Part shown: piece after piece, positions 51,182 to 60,974 of the stretch
Position numbering within the stretch: the stretch's first letter is position 1
Layout of the letters: each line of letters begins with the position of its first letter
DNA from: Alphaproteobacteria bacterium
GTDB taxonomy: Bacteria; Pseudomonadota; Alphaproteobacteria; UBA9219
Reading direction: 5' to 3'
Assembly: GCA_031291435.1 (NCBI GenBank)
Contig: JARLJC010000290.1
Location: forward strand, 1-64,000
Length of the DNA stretch: 64,000 bases
The notes under the pieces: model-generated
Seen by the model: the letters and a program-made list of their open reading frames with translations, nothing else
Databases searched by the model: none
What the model was told of the DNA's origin: nothing
Translations under genes and position numbers: made by a program

Positions 51182-52467
51182 GGTCTTGCATTTCCCTGGG
51201 CGGCCGGTTTCACGATTGTCGGCATGATATCCGCCAGAATCGAGGTCGCGCGCCCTTTCGCTGATTGTACCTGTTCTGTGCCGCCCAGCAAGCGGGTCGC
51301 CGTCCACTTGCCCGGCGGCAGGGTTATATCGAGGGTGTGCTCGCCCTCGGCCGTCCACAGAACATAGGCTCGATCCGCCTTTCCTTTGAAAGCCAGAAAA
51401 ACATGATGATCGTCGCGGGCGATGACGGAATCGAAGCGATAGCCGCGCAGGAGCCCCGCTAACTCCTGGATCGCGAGGAAGGCGGGCTTTTCGATGTCTT
51501 CGGCCTCGGCGTCGGCCAGCGAACCCTGCCGCAGCAGGCCGAATTTAAATTCGCGGTCGAAAATATTGGGGCCGTCATCCTGCCAGTCGTACCAGATGGT
51601 AAAAGGCATGCGCGCCGCCGTTCCTTCGAGCAGAGCGCGGACGACATAGGCAGCCTGGGTTTCTTCGTCGACGCCGCGCAGCCAGGTGCTGTAGCCCCAT
51701 TCCCCGGCGATCAGCGGTATGCGGGCGGGGTCGATGCCGTCGCTTTGCATCATGCGGCGGATGGTTGCCAGCTGCGGCTCGATGCTTTCGGGCGCGTCGT
51801 TGCCGCGATAGGGATGGATGGTTATGGCGTTCCATTGATGCGCCGCGCGCGAATGCAGAACCTTGTCGAGGAAATCAAGGGCGGCGGGAACCAGCTTGGC
51901 GTCGCGCGTCGGCCCGGCCAGCGCAGGCCCCATGACAAGCGCGGCGGGATCGGCCTTGCGAATGGCGAATGTGGCGGCGTTGGCAAGGGCAATGTACTGA
52001 TCGACATTCGCTTCCGGCCGCCAGAAGCCCCAGTTGGGCTCGTTATAAATTTCCCACGCGACATTCTGCCCGGCGAAATGGTCGGCGGCAGCGGCAGCGA
52101 AGTCAGCGAAGGCGGCGCGGGCCTCGGGCGAAGCGGGCGACTGATCGTGATCGTAAAGCGGGTTGCTGTAATCAAGGATGAAAAGAACGCGGATATTGGC
52201 GGCCTGCGCCGCGGCGGCGAGGCGATCATAGGCGGAGAAATCGTAATCTCCCTGAATACGCTCGACCGTTTCCCAGAACATGTCCTGCCGCACCCAGCCA
52301 AAGCCCGCTTTTTTAAGATAGGCCATGTTGGCGTCGAGGTCTTTGTCGAGGAAATGGATATTGACGCCGAAAGATTGCGGGATCGGCGGTACCGGCAATG
52401 CGGGTTGCGCGGCGCGGGCCGAAGCTTCGGACAATAAAAGCAGGATGCAGAGAACGAGGATTTTCAT
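51178..52467 (-). CDS. Exported GH-A clan glycoside hydrolase (PslG/GH39-like)
   Basis: 429 residues with a signal peptide (ILVLCILLLLSEASARA). A TIM-barrel reads through SFGVNIHF, YLKKAGFGWVRQDMFWETVE, WEIYNEPNWGFWRP (acid/base Glu) and IPLIAGEWGYSTW (nucleophile Glu). A C-terminal beta domain follows. The order and HExK-free NEP motif fit the PslG-like hydrolases that sit in exopolysaccharide operons and cleave the polymer during assembly in the periplasm. Coupled to the Wzy-like and acyltransferase genes. Confidence 0.85.
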   Translation of the reverse strand: MKILVLCILLLLSEASARAAQPALPVPPIPQSFGVNIHFLDKDLDANMAYLKKAGFGWVRQDMFWETVERIQGDYDFSAYDRLAAAAQAANIRVLFILDYSNPLYDHDQSPASPEARAAFADFAAAAADHFAGQNVAWEIYNEPNWGFWRPEANVDQYIALANAATFAIRKADPAALVMGPALAGPTRDAKLVPAALDFLDKVLHSRAAHQWNAITIHPYRGNDAPESIEPQLATIRRMMQSDGIDPARIPLIAGEWGYSTWLRGVDEETQAAYVVRALLEGTAARMPFTIWYDWQDDGPNIFDREFKFGLLRQGSLADAEAEDIEKPAFLAIQELAGLLRGYRFDSVIARDDHHVFLAFKGKADRAYVLWTAEGEHTLDITLPPGKWTATRLLGGTEQVQSAKGRATSILADIMPTIVKPAAQGNARP

Positions 52468-53555
52468 GCGGGGCTCTTGCGCCGCGAAGCAGGTTTGAGT
52501 TTCCGCAAAATCGGTTTCTCGAACAGAAGATGAAAAACGATACCGGCCGCAACCGCAACCGCCGCCATGATGACAAAGATCAGTCCCGGCGGCAGGAAGT
52601 CCGGCAGATGCGCGGCAATGACGATTTTTGCCAGCAGGGAAAGCAGCGGGAAATGGATGAGATAAAGCCCATAGGAAGCATCCCCCAGAAGAATAAGGAA
52701 AGCCGGAACCTTGATGTGCCCGCTGCGTTCAAGCTCGATGAAACCGAGCAAAGCCAGCGCGCTGCCGAGGCCGTAAAGCTGGCTGCCCCACAAAGTCCAT
52801 TCCCCGTTGAGTGCGAAAGATTCATACATCCCGGTGGCAAGGAAGATGCCGATCCCCGCCAGCGCGGGCACCCACGGATGTTCGACGCGCCCATGCCTGA
52901 CCGCCCACGCGCAGAGCGCGCCATAGAGAAAGAGAAAATGCAGCGGGCTGAAAATCACCGGCAGCAGCGATACGGTGGGAACGCCGCCCTCGGGCGGAAG
53001 CACGCTATTGCCCGCGAAAACCCATGCCGCACCGAGAAGATCGACGGCCATCAAGGCGATGCCGAAGCGCGGTGCGGCGATCAGGCAGGCAAAGCCCGCA
53101 TAAAACAGGATTTCATGTTTCAAAGTCCAGGCGACGACCAGCGTGGTTCCGGTCGGCGTCGGCAAAAGGCTGAGATCGCCGAAGAGATGAATGAAGCCGT
53201 GCGGCGCATCCTTGGCAAAAGCAGGTACGAAAAAATAAATCGGCAGAAGGACAGCCAGCACCAGCCAGTAAACCGGATAAATGCGGACGAAACGCTTGGC
53301 AGCGAAAGAACGCAGGCGCGACGGCAGGCCGATATCCTTCCAATGAATATGGGCGATGATAAATCCGCTGAGGACGAAGAAATATTCGACCCCGGCATGG
53401 CCGAACATGAAGCCCTGCCAGATCTGCTGCGGGAAATATTTATCGAGCCCGAAGATCGAGCCGTTAAGGTGAAACAGCACGACGATGAGGGCGGCAAGGC
53501 CGCGCCCGGCTTGCAGGGTCTGGAGAGTCGGGGGAAGGGCTGCGGCTTTGCTCAT
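52464..53555 (-). CDS. Acyltransferase 3 family membrane protein 2
   Basis: 363 residues, about 10 transmembrane segments. Landmarks are TLQAGRGLAALIVVLFHLNGS (active-site His), GHAGVEYFFVLSGFIIAH, FAAKRFVRIYPVYWLVLAV and the C-terminal SYGLYLIHFPLLSLLAK. It probably adds acyl groups to the exopolysaccharide or its lipid-linked units. It is the first gene of a three-gene minus-strand operon with the glycoside hydrolase and the second Wzy-like gene (4-base overlap with the former). Confidence 0.9.
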   Translation of the reverse strand: MSKAAALPPTLQTLQAGRGLAALIVVLFHLNGSIFGLDKYFPQQIWQGFMFGHAGVEYFFVLSGFIIAHIHWKDIGLPSRLRSFAAKRFVRIYPVYWLVLAVLLPIYFFVPAFAKDAPHGFIHLFGDLSLLPTPTGTTLVVAWTLKHEILFYAGFACLIAAPRFGIALMAVDLLGAAWVFAGNSVLPPEGGVPTVSLLPVIFSPLHFLFLYGALCAWAVRHGRVEHPWVPALAGIGIFLATGMYESFALNGEWTLWGSQLYGLGSALALLGFIELERSGHIKVPAFLILLGDASYGLYLIHFPLLSLLAKIVIAAHLPDFLPPGLIFVIMAAVAVAAGIVFHLLFEKPILRKLKPASRRKSPA

Positions 53556-53676
53556 ACATGTTAAGACCTATCATGCTCCGCGGCTGGCGGGCAACGGGCG
53601 AATAGGACGTTTTTCTTTTGACGGCAGGGTGCTAGAGCTAGGAATGCAGATTCTTGCTTAATTGGGACGGCTTTCC

Positions 53677-54723
53677 ATGTTCATCAATGCCCGCTTCCTG
53701 ACCCAGCGCGTGACGGGGGTCCAACGCTTTGCGCGCGAGATTACCGGCGCAACGGCGAATATGGGGCTGCTAGGCAAGCCAGTTCTGCTGGCGCCACGCG
53801 ATGCCGCCCTGCCCCGCGATTTTCACGGGCTGGAAGTGCGGCAGACGGGATCGCGCCACGGCCATGTCTGGGAACAGATCGACCTGCCGCGTGCGGCGGC
53901 GGATGATTTTCTGATCAATCTTTGCAATACCGCCCCGGCTTTTAAGACGCAGCAACTGGTGGTTCTGCATGACGCCGCCGTGGCCGCCAACGCGCAGAAT
54001 TTCACTTTGGCGTTTCGCGCCTGGTACCAGGTTCTGATCCGCAGTTATGCGCGACGCGCGGCCAAACTGGCGACCGTTTCTACTTTCTCGGCGGATGAAA
54101 TGGCGCGCTGCTTCGGCATTCCGCGCGGGCATATCGAGATCATCCCCGAATCCGGCGAGCACATTCTGCGCCAGACGCCGGATTACAGTTTGCATGACAA
54201 ATTCGGGCTGGAACAAGACGGTTATTTCCTCGCCGTCAGCAGCCACGCGCCGACCAAGAATTTCTGCGGCATTCTGGAAGCCGTCGCGCAACTGCCGCCG
54301 CTGCCCTTCAAATTCGTGATTGTCGGCGGGCGCGATGCGCGGGTTTTCAACGCCGGGGCGCTCGACGCCAAAGGCGCCATTGAAACCGGCTATGTCAGCG
54401 ACGCGCAATTGCGGGCTCTCTATGAGCGCGCGGCGTGCTTCGTTTATCCTTCGCTCTATGAAGGATTTGGATTGCCGCCTCTCGAAGCGATGTCCTGCGG
54501 CTGTCCGGTTCTGACATCGAACACGACATCGTTGCCGGAGACTTGCGGCGCGGCTGCGGCTTACTGCAATCCGCATGACAGCGGCGATATTGCGCGGCAG
54601 CTCGCCACCCTGCTCGGCAGCCGCACGGCGCGTGATGAGCTGCGCGCGGCAGGGCTGAAACGCGCCAAGGCATGGACTTGGGCGCGGGCGGCCACGCGGC
54701 TCAACGACATCATTTCCGGTTGA
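53677..54723 (+). CDS. Family 4 glycosyltransferase 2 (mannosyltransferase-like)
   Basis: 348 residues from ATG 53677 (GGGACGG upstream; a TTG five codons earlier in the track is unlikely). Landmarks: INARFLTQRVTGVQRFAREI, AKLATVSTFSADEMARCFGI, GYFLAVSSHAPTKNFCGILEAV and the nucleotide-sugar-binding FVYPSLYEGFGLPPLEAMSCGCPVLTSNTTSLPE with the E-x7-E motif. It resembles bacterial mannosyltransferases of the WbaZ/MtfB group, but the sugar is not certain. Eight bases separate it from the next glycosyltransferase. Confidence 0.93.
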   Translation: MFINARFLTQRVTGVQRFAREITGATANMGLLGKPVLLAPRDAALPRDFHGLEVRQTGSRHGHVWEQIDLPRAAADDFLINLCNTAPAFKTQQLVVLHDAAVAANAQNFTLAFRAWYQVLIRSYARRAAKLATVSTFSADEMARCFGIPRGHIEIIPESGEHILRQTPDYSLHDKFGLEQDGYFLAVSSHAPTKNFCGILEAVAQLPPLPFKFVIVGGRDARVFNAGALDAKGAIETGYVSDAQLRALYERAACFVYPSLYEGFGLPPLEAMSCGCPVLTSNTTSLPETCGAAAAYCNPHDSGDIARQLATLLGSRTARDELRAAGLKRAKAWTWARAATRLNDIISG

Positions 54724-54731
54724 GGGCCGCC

Positions 54732-55841
54732 ATGCGTATCTGCCACGTTCTCGAAACTTCCGGCGGCGGCAGCGCGCAAGTGGTACATGAACTGGTGCGC
54801 TATGGCCTTGAACAAGGCGACGCTGTCACCGTGATTTACGCGCCCGACCGCGCCGATGCCGGGACTATCGCGCGCCTGTCGGCTCTGCCGGGTGTGCGTA
54901 TGCTGGCCAGCCCGATGCAGCGCAAAATCGGGCCGCGCGATGTGGCCGACGGATGGAAACTCTACCGGCTGCTGAAACAGAACGGCCCGTTCGACATCAT
55001 CCACGGACATAGTTCCAAGGCGGGGGCTTTGACGCGCGTTGCCGGATTGTTCCTGCCCGGCAAGGTGATTTATACGCCGCACGGTTTTTATTCGATGATG
55101 CCGGGAACGCCCGCTTATTATGGCTGGATTGAATGGCTGCTGAGCTGGCTGGGCCCCGCCGTGGTCAGCGTATCGCTGGGCGAATTCCGGCATAGCGAGC
55201 AACTGGGCATCGCGTCGCGAAAACTGTTTCTCATTCCCAACGGCGCTTCGCCGCGTTTTACCGCGACGCGTGAGGAAGCACGGCGGAAACTTGGCGTCGA
55301 TGAAGAAACGGTTTTATTCGGCTTTATCGGACGCATGGAACCGCAGAAGAACCCTATGCGCGCCATTGACGCGTTTGCACAGGCCGCCGCCGATTTTCCC
55401 AACGCGCGTTTCGTCATGTTGGGCGATGGCAGTCTATTCGACGCGGCGAAAGCTGAGCGCGACAGGCTCGGCATGCAGACGCGTATCGATCTGCCGGGCA
55501 TGCGGCAAGCGCGCGACCTCATTCCCGGTTTCGACTGCCTGATTGGCAGCAGCGATTTCGAAACGCTGCCGATTTCGTTTCTCGAATGCCTGCATGCGGG
55601 CGTGCCGATCGTGACCACACCGATCGGCGGATGCGAGGAAGCAATCATCGAAGGACGCACCGGTTTCGCGGCGCGCGATTTTTCGACAGCGGCTCTGGCG
55701 ACCAAAATAAGGCATTATCTTGATGCGAATGCGGCGCAGCGGCGTCTGATGGCCGATGCCGCATTGCAGCAATCCTCCCTCTTCACGGCCGATATTATGG
55801 CGGCCAAATACCGCGATCTGTACCGCCGACTGGTAATATAA
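54732..55841 (+). CDS. Family 4 glycosyltransferase 3
   Basis: 369 residues from ATG 54732 (GAGGG 8 bases upstream; the track begins inside the previous gene). GT-B landmarks: ICHVLETSGGGSAQVVHELVRYGL, DIIHGHSSKAGALTRVAGL, VIYTPHGFYSMM, LFGFIGRMEPQKNPMRAIDAFA and SSDFETLPISFLECLHAGVPIVTTPIGGCEEAI. It resembles family members that extend lipid-linked oligosaccharides such as EpsD/PssF types. Cytoplasmic face of the inner membrane. Confidence 0.93.
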   Translation: MRICHVLETSGGGSAQVVHELVRYGLEQGDAVTVIYAPDRADAGTIARLSALPGVRMLASPMQRKIGPRDVADGWKLYRLLKQNGPFDIIHGHSSKAGALTRVAGLFLPGKVIYTPHGFYSMMPGTPAYYGWIEWLLSWLGPAVVSVSLGEFRHSEQLGIASRKLFLIPNGASPRFTATREEARRKLGVDEETVLFGFIGRMEPQKNPMRAIDAFAQAAADFPNARFVMLGDGSLFDAAKAERDRLGMQTRIDLPGMRQARDLIPGFDCLIGSSDFETLPISFLECLHAGVPIVTTPIGGCEEAIIEGRTGFAARDFSTAALATKIRHYLDANAAQRRLMADAALQQSSLFTADIMAAKYRDLYRRLVI

Positions 55842-56027
55842 AACCTCGGAAACAACCCGAAGATTGTATTTTATCCCTCTGTTTATTATAAATTTTTCAT
55901 TATGAAACTAATGGCCAGCTTTCGTTAACCAAAACAACTCTATACAGTTCGGCCTGATCGTTTATACACTCATGTCAAGCAAGAGCAGAATATAGCGGTT
56001 ACTTATATTTGGCAGCGAAGGATTATC

Positions 56028-57578
56028 ATGACGGCCCCGATACAAACGGCTGAAGAGCAAACGCTAAGCGCACCTATCCCGACCAAAAACGTGGAACAGG
56101 CGACGGCGCAGCTCGGTCATCTTCTCAACGAAATTCAAAGCGAACCAGATTTTTTCCCGCGCATTCTTCCTTTCCGTTACAGCGTCGCGCGCGTGTTGCG
56201 CGGTTATCGCATGACCGACGCGCTGGCTCTGGCGGTCGGCTTTTCCTGCGCGTGGATTCTGGCCATAACGATTAACGCCGTGTTTTTTGGGCGTCACGAT
56301 CTGGAGCATCATGCGACCACACGCTTCCTGATCAAAGCGAGCCAGATTATTCTGCTCGGCTCCTGCGTCATTGTCTGGTTCACGCATAAAGGCCATTACC
56401 GCATGCGCATGCCGTTCTGGACCGAGACCAAACAGATCGTCGAGGCCATGACTTTCGCCATGCTGGCCGATACCTTCTTTCATTCGCTCGCCAAGCAGGA
56501 TTTTTCGCGCCTGTGGCTAGTGTCGGGCTGGATGATCGGCGGGCTGGTCATGATCGGTTTTCGTTCCCTGTGGCGCCGCAATGCGAACAACAAGGGCAAA
56601 TGGAAAGTGCGCGCCCTGCTGGTCGGCAAAGGCGAAACCGCCAACGAAACGCGCCGCGCCGTAGCCGAGGAAACCGGCCTTGGCTTCGATATCGCCGCGC
56701 AGATCGACAATCTGCCCGCCGCGTTCGAGGCCGCCGGACGTTCGTGGCAGAATCTGTGCGCCCATTATGATACGGATTATGTGGTTATCGCCCTCGACGG
56801 CGCCGACCTGATGAAGGCCGAACAGGCCTTCGCGCAATTGATGCGCGAAGATGTGCCGTTCTCGGTTTCGCCGCCCATGCATAATGTGCCGGTGTTCGGG
56901 ATGGTGCCGCAGTATTTCTTCAATCACGACGTCATGCTGCTGACCCATAATCACGGGCTCAATCAGCGTTTCCCGCGCACCATGAAACGGACATTCGATA
57001 TCGTGGTGTCGTCGCTGGCCCTGCTGGCGCTGAGCCCGGTCTTGCTAACCGTCGCCTTTATTGTGCGGAAAGACGGCGGCCCGGCTTTGTTCGGACATCG
57101 CCGCCTCGGCATGCTCGGCAAATCATTCCCGTGCCTGAAATTCCGCTCCATGGCCGTCAACAGCGACGTGGCTTTGAAAAAATTACTGGAAGAAAGTGCG
57201 GAAGCCCGCGAAGAATGGGAACGCGATCACAAACTGCGCAACGATCCGCGCGTAACGCCGATCGGCAAATTCCTGCGCCGCACCAGCATCGATGAATTGC
57301 CGCAGCTTATCAACGTCCTGCGCGGCGATATGAGCATCGTCGGCCCGCGCCCGATCATTGTCGCCGAGACGCAGAAATACGACAACGACATCAGCCATTA
57401 TTACCGCGTGCGCCCCGGCATCACCGGGCTGTGGCAGGTCAGCGGCCGCAACGATGTTTCCTATGCCCAGCGCGTGCGCATGGATAGCTGGTATGTCCGC
57501 AACTGGTCGCTGTGGCACGATATCGCCATCATCTGCAAGACCATCCCTGCAGTATTCAAGCGCGACGGCGCTTACTAA
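56028..57578 (+). CDS. Polyprenyl glycosylphosphotransferase (WbaP/GumD-like priming enzyme)
   Basis: 516 residues. Four N-terminal transmembrane helices and a CoA-binding-like domain ([19 protein letters not shown]) precede the C-terminal catalytic domain: [19 protein letters not shown] (membrane re-entrant helix), [48 protein letters not shown] and [13 protein letters not shown]. It loads the first sugar-1-phosphate on undecaprenyl phosphate. A 186-base AT-rich gap upstream with several TAT-type boxes is probably its promoter. Its stop overlaps the stop of aroF by 3 bases. Confidence 0.95.
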   Translation: MTAPIQTAEEQTLSAPIPTKNVEQATAQLGHLLNEIQSEPDFFPRILPFRYSVARVLRGYRMTDALALAVGFSCAWILAITINAVFFGRHDLEHHATTRFLIKASQIILLGSCVIVWFTHKGHYRMRMPFWTETKQIVEAMTFAMLADTFFHSLAKQDFSRLWLVSGWMIGGLVMIGFRSLWRRNANNKGKWKVRALLVGKGETANETRRAVAEETGLGFDIAAQIDNLPAAFEAAGRSWQNLCAHYDTDYVVIALDGADLMKAEQAFAQLMREDVPFSVSPPMHNVPVFGMVPQYFFNHDVMLLTHNHGLNQRFPRTMKRTFDIVVSSLALLALSPVLLTVAFIVRKDGGPALFGHRRLGMLGKSFPCLKFRSMAVNSDVALKKLLEESAEAREEWERDHKLRNDPRVTPIGKFLRRTSIDELPQLINVLRGDMSIVGPRPIIVAETQKYDNDISHYYRVRPGITGLWQVSGRNDVSYAQRVRMDSWYVRNWSLWHDIAIICKTIPAVFKRDGAY

Positions 57579-58969
57579 ACGGTTTCAACCGGCTTCACGC
57601 GGTCTTTCTTGACGTAATCCGCGATCAGGAACGCGAGTTCGAGCGCCTGCGTCGCATTGAGGCGCGGGTCGCAATGGGTTTCGTAACGCGCCGACAGGCC
57701 TGCATCGGTGACCGCCGAAACGCCGCCGGTGCATTCGGTCACTTCCTGCCCCGTCATTTCGAGATGCACACCGCCGGGATGCACGCCTTCGGCCCGACAG
57801 ACATCGAAGAAGCCGCGCACTTCGGCAAGGATACGGCTAAATTCGCGGGTCTTATAACCGCTGGCCGACACCTGCGTGTTGCCATGCATGGGGTCGCTGC
57901 ACCAGACCTCCATGCGTCCGGCTTTCTTCGTCACCCGCAAAAGAGGCGGCAAAGATTTGGCGATTTTATCGTCGCCCATGCGGGCAATCAGCGTCAAACG
58001 GCCCGGTTCGTTGGCGGGGTTGAGGATGTCGATGAGCCGCATGAGGTCGTCGGCGCTCATGTTCGGGCCGCACTTTAATCCCAGCGGATTTTTCACGCCG
58101 CGCAGGAATTCGACATGCGCGCCATCGGGTTGACGCGTGCGCTCTCCTATCCACAGCATATGGGCGGAGACGTCGTACCAGTCGCCGCTGGTGCTGTCGA
58201 TGCGCGTCATAGCCTGCTCGTAAGGCAATAAGAGCGCTTCGTGCGAGGTGTAGAATTCCGTCTCGCGGATTTGTGCCGAGGTTTCGGCGTTGATGTTGCA
58301 GGCGGCCATGAAGCCCAGCGTTTCGTCGATGCGCGAGGCGAGGTCGCGATATCGCTCGCCCTGCAAACTGCTGTCGACAAAGCCGAGATTCCATTGATGC
58401 ACTCGATGCAGGTCGGCATAGCCGCCCTGAATGAAAGCACGCAGGAGATTGAGCGTCGAGGCGGACTGGTTATAAACCTGAATCATACGGTCGGGGTCGG
58501 CACGGCGGGCTTCGGCGGTGAAGTCGATGCCGTTGATGATGTCGCCGCGATAGCTGGGCAGGGTCACGCCGTCGCGGGTTTCGGATTCATCGGAGCGCGG
58601 CTTGGCGAATTGTCCCGCCATGCGGCCGACCTTGACCACCGGGATGCCGCCGCCGAAGGTCAGGATGACGGCCATTTGCAGCATCATGCGGAAGGTATCG
58701 CGGATATTGTTGGCGGAGAATTCGGCGAAGCTTTCGGCACAGTCGCCGCCCTGAAACAGAAAGGCCTCGCCTGCCGCGACTTTGGCGAGCTTCTTTTGCA
58801 GCTTGCGCGCTTCGCCTGCAAAAACCAGCGGCGGGAGTTTGGCGAGGCGGGTTTCGGCTTCCTGCAATTTGGCGGCGTCGAGATAGGCCGGCATCTGTTT
58901 CGCCGGTTTGCTTCTCCAGCTTTCGGGAGTCCAGTTTTTCGTGTCGGTCATGTCTGCCGCCTTAATCAT
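57575..58969 (-). CDS. 3-deoxy-7-phosphoheptulonate synthase, class II
   Basis: 464 residues from ATG 58969 (GGAGG 8 bases upstream; a second ATG six codons in has AAGG). Class II (plant/Mycobacterium-type) DAHP synthase: [103 protein letters not shown] and [19 protein letters not shown], with the metal-binding Cys, His, Glu and Asp. It makes the first committed product of the shikimate pathway from PEP and erythrose-4-phosphate. An aromatic leader peptide lies upstream. Confidence 0.97.
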   Translation of the reverse strand: MIKAADMTDTKNWTPESWRSKPAKQMPAYLDAAKLQEAETRLAKLPPLVFAGEARKLQKKLAKVAAGEAFLFQGGDCAESFAEFSANNIRDTFRMMLQMAVILTFGGGIPVVKVGRMAGQFAKPRSDESETRDGVTLPSYRGDIINGIDFTAEARRADPDRMIQVYNQSASTLNLLRAFIQGGYADLHRVHQWNLGFVDSSLQGERYRDLASRIDETLGFMAACNINAETSAQIRETEFYTSHEALLLPYEQAMTRIDSTSGDWYDVSAHMLWIGERTRQPDGAHVEFLRGVKNPLGLKCGPNMSADDLMRLIDILNPANEPGRLTLIARMGDDKIAKSLPPLLRVTKKAGRMEVWCSDPMHGNTQVSASGYKTREFSRILAEVRGFFDVCRAEGVHPGGVHLEMTGQEVTECTGGVSAVTDAGLSARYETHCDPRLNATQALELAFLIADYVKKDRVKPVETV

Positions 58970-59037
58970 AAGTTGCGCCTCCGGTTCTGGCCGGGGCAAA
59001 GGGATATGTCAAATTGTGGGTGAGGTCGCGTGCAAAT

Positions 59038-59056
59038 GTTCCGGGGTTACCGGAAC
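59038..59056 (-). promoter_or_regulatory. Hairpin at the end of the leader peptide
   Basis: GTTCCGG-GGTTA-CCGGAAC forms a 7-bp stem that overlaps the stop codon of the leader ORF. A ribosome stalled on the aromatic codons just upstream would cover or expose this structure. No U-run follows it, so it may be an antiterminator or pause hairpin rather than the terminator; a further CCGG...CCGG pair lies close to the DAHP synthase ribosome binding site. Confidence 0.6.
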
Positions 59057-59133
59057 CAGTAAAACCAACCGTAGGTAAACGCGACTGCGGGCGCAGCCGG
59101 GAAGGCGTTTCCATGGTTAATGCCGATCTTCAT
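59047..59133 (-). CDS. Aromatic-rich leader peptide of the DAHP synthase gene
   Basis: A 28-residue ORF (too short for the track) starting at ATG 59133, 78 bases before the DAHP synthase start and on the same strand. Its last ten residues are FTYGWFYWFR: four Phe/Tyr pairs and two Trp, i.e. all three end products of the pathway. Eight of the 28 residues are aromatic if Phe11 is included. This is the pattern of ribosome-mediated attenuation leaders such as trpL and pheL. The hairpin overlapping its stop supports the idea. Confidence 0.8.
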   Translation of the reverse strand: MKIGINHGNAFPAAPAVAFTYGWFYWFR

Positions 59134-59196
59134 AGGGTGATTATACCGCGCCAGTCTCCCCAATCAATCAAATTACTTGCATAAAAGTCGAGTATA

Positions 59197-60321
59197 ATGA
59201 CGATTATGGCAACCACGAGCCAATCCAGCACCCGGCCCCCCAACGTTTCATCCGACCCGGATGATGGCGAAGCCGCCCCTGCGCCAAAAAGCAGCTCTGG
59301 CGGCTCTCCCGCAGGCTACATTCGGACTGCAGGCATGCTTATCGTCATGTGTTTGATAGGTACGGAGTATATCGAACGCAGGATAGCGCTCGGCAACAGT
59401 AATGACGCCGCGCCTCAGCCGCAGCCGCAGCCGCAGAACAGGATGCTCCTCATTTCCAAGGATTCAGACGGGTTCTGGGAAAAAATCGGGCGCACGCTCT
59501 ATTTCCACGATGCCAATGCCGTGGACGTAAGCAGCGATCAATTTGCAAGCGCCAAAAACCTTGCCTACTATGTCGCCGATCTTGCCCCGAAAACTTTCGA
59601 CGAACTCATTGTCACATCAACCGGTTCCGGCGGCGTTTTTTATCCGAATGGAGGCTCGGGCCTGAAGGTAAGGATCACGGATTTTCTCGACAAACTCCTT
59701 TCGATCCAGCAGGAAAACGGCCACCAGATTGCCAAGCGCATAACATTCGTCGGTTTTGATGCTTTCTCGAACCTGTCGCCGGATCAAACCGCTTATTACC
59801 GGAAAATGTCCGCCGCCCTGAATGCAGAAATCGCCGGCCCGACCAATATGGTCATGAATGTTTTCTTCTCGGCCGGCCGCTATGCCGAATTCATGCCGGA
59901 TGAGCGCATCCGGCGCGACCCTCTTGACATGCCGTACGACCCAATCACCCGCATTTTTGAATTCATCGGGAGCAATCAGGGCGTCACGACCGTCGGCACC
60001 CCCGATTACAGCGAATGGTTCGACCACGCGCAGCAGCAGGCGACGGCTTCGCAGCCCGTCATGCCGGTTTCTACAGCTCCGCTCTCTGCGCCGACGGCTC
60101 CTGCCATGCCCCAGACCGCCGTCGTCACCGCCGATCGCGTCAATCTGCGTAGCTGCGCCGATATAACGTGTGACGTCATCGCCAAAATGGATAAAGGCAC
60201 GCGCGTCACGCTTGATGGAGATGTCGTCAATAGCGACTGGCAAGGCGTGGAAATGACCCTTGACAATGGCCGCCCGCAACGGGGCTTTGCCTCGACACGC
60301 TACCTGGCACCGGCTTCCTGA
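59197..60321 (+). CDS. Membrane-anchored protein with C-terminal SH3b domain
   Basis: 374 residues (an ATG three codons in is an alternative start). A Pro/Ser-rich N terminus, one transmembrane helix (about 43-60), a middle domain (about 80-260) with alternating strands and helices (RMLLISKDSDGFWEK, FDELIVTSTGSGG, RITFVGFDAFSNLSPDQTAYY) that has a faint likeness to DUF4347/caspase-like folds, an Ala/Pro linker, and a C-terminal SH3b domain (DRVNLRSCADITCDVIAKMDKGTRVTLDGD). Periplasmic; SH3b domains often bind peptidoglycan. Function unknown. Confidence 0.72.
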   Translation: MTIMATTSQSSTRPPNVSSDPDDGEAAPAPKSSSGGSPAGYIRTAGMLIVMCLIGTEYIERRIALGNSNDAAPQPQPQPQNRMLLISKDSDGFWEKIGRTLYFHDANAVDVSSDQFASAKNLAYYVADLAPKTFDELIVTSTGSGGVFYPNGGSGLKVRITDFLDKLLSIQQENGHQIAKRITFVGFDAFSNLSPDQTAYYRKMSAALNAEIAGPTNMVMNVFFSAGRYAEFMPDERIRRDPLDMPYDPITRIFEFIGSNQGVTTVGTPDYSEWFDHAQQQATASQPVMPVSTAPLSAPTAPAMPQTAVVTADRVNLRSCADITCDVIAKMDKGTRVTLDGDVVNSDWQGVEMTLDNGRPQRGFASTRYLAPAS

Positions 60322-60396
60322 TATTTCCAAAACCGATTGAATTGCAGGAAGGCCGGTGGCATTCATTAAGCCCCTCCTCCGGCATTGGGTACTCTT

Positions 60397-60660
60397 ATGG
60401 GAATTCGTTTCCGCAAGTCTTTTTCGATTATTCCCGGCGTTAAGATCAATCTCAGCAAGTCCGGGCCCAGCGTTTCGGTGGGCGGGCCGGGCATGACTTA
60501 TAATATCGGGACCAAGGGTTCGCGCGAGACGGTCGGGTTGCCGGGCAGCGGGCTTTCCTATCAGGAGAAGTCGGGCAAGGCGGGCGGTAAGAATGGCTGG
60601 TTCGGGATTGTCGTGCTGATTGCAGCGATTGGGTATGCGGTTTTTAAGAATTTGAATTAG
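60397..60660 (+). CDS. DUF4236-family small membrane protein
   Basis: 87 residues from ATG 60397 (the track uses TTG four codons earlier). The DUF4236 pattern FRKSFSIIPGVKINLSKSGPSVSVGGPGMTYNIGTKGSRETVGLPGSGLSYQ is followed by one C-terminal transmembrane helix (GWFGIVVLIAAIGYAVF). Function unknown; members are found in many bacteria, phages and mobile elements. The family call is strong. Confidence 0.9.
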   Translation: MGIRFRKSFSIIPGVKINLSKSGPSVSVGGPGMTYNIGTKGSRETVGLPGSGLSYQEKSGKAGGKNGWFGIVVLIAAIGYAVFKNLN

Positions 60661-60762
60661 GCCTAAAAAGGCGCCCAGCCTTTTAGCGTTCCGCTGTTTG
60701 TATGGGTTACAATTTCATGTTAGCAACAACTACTGACTTAACTTTTGCAGCGGAACAAACGC

Positions 60763-60948
60763 ATGCCTCACATTGATATATTCAAAGGCGATGCGGCACA
60801 TCTTGGGCCGCCACAACCCGAAGAGCCAAACTATTTTAAAAGACAGGCGCAGGTCGTTGCCGATCTGAAGAAAATTGCCGCTAATTTGCCGAAGACGCCC
60901 GAAGAAAAAATGAGATTACTTGAAATGGCTTCGCCGCATCCCTTATAG
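60763..60948 (+). CDS. Small hypothetical protein
   Basis: 61 residues from ATG 60763 (MPHIDIFKGDAAHLG...). Soluble and helical in its second half (QAQVVADLKKIAANLPKTPEEKMRLLEMA). The ribosome binding site is weak and no family is recognised. It is flanked by the DUF4236 gene and a REP repeat. Support is only the intact frame and normal composition. Confidence 0.45.
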   Translation: MPHIDIFKGDAAHLGPPQPEEPNYFKRQAQVVADLKKIAANLPKTPEEKMRLLEMASPHPL

Positions 60949-60974
60949 GGATGGATGCTTGCCCTGTTTGGCTC

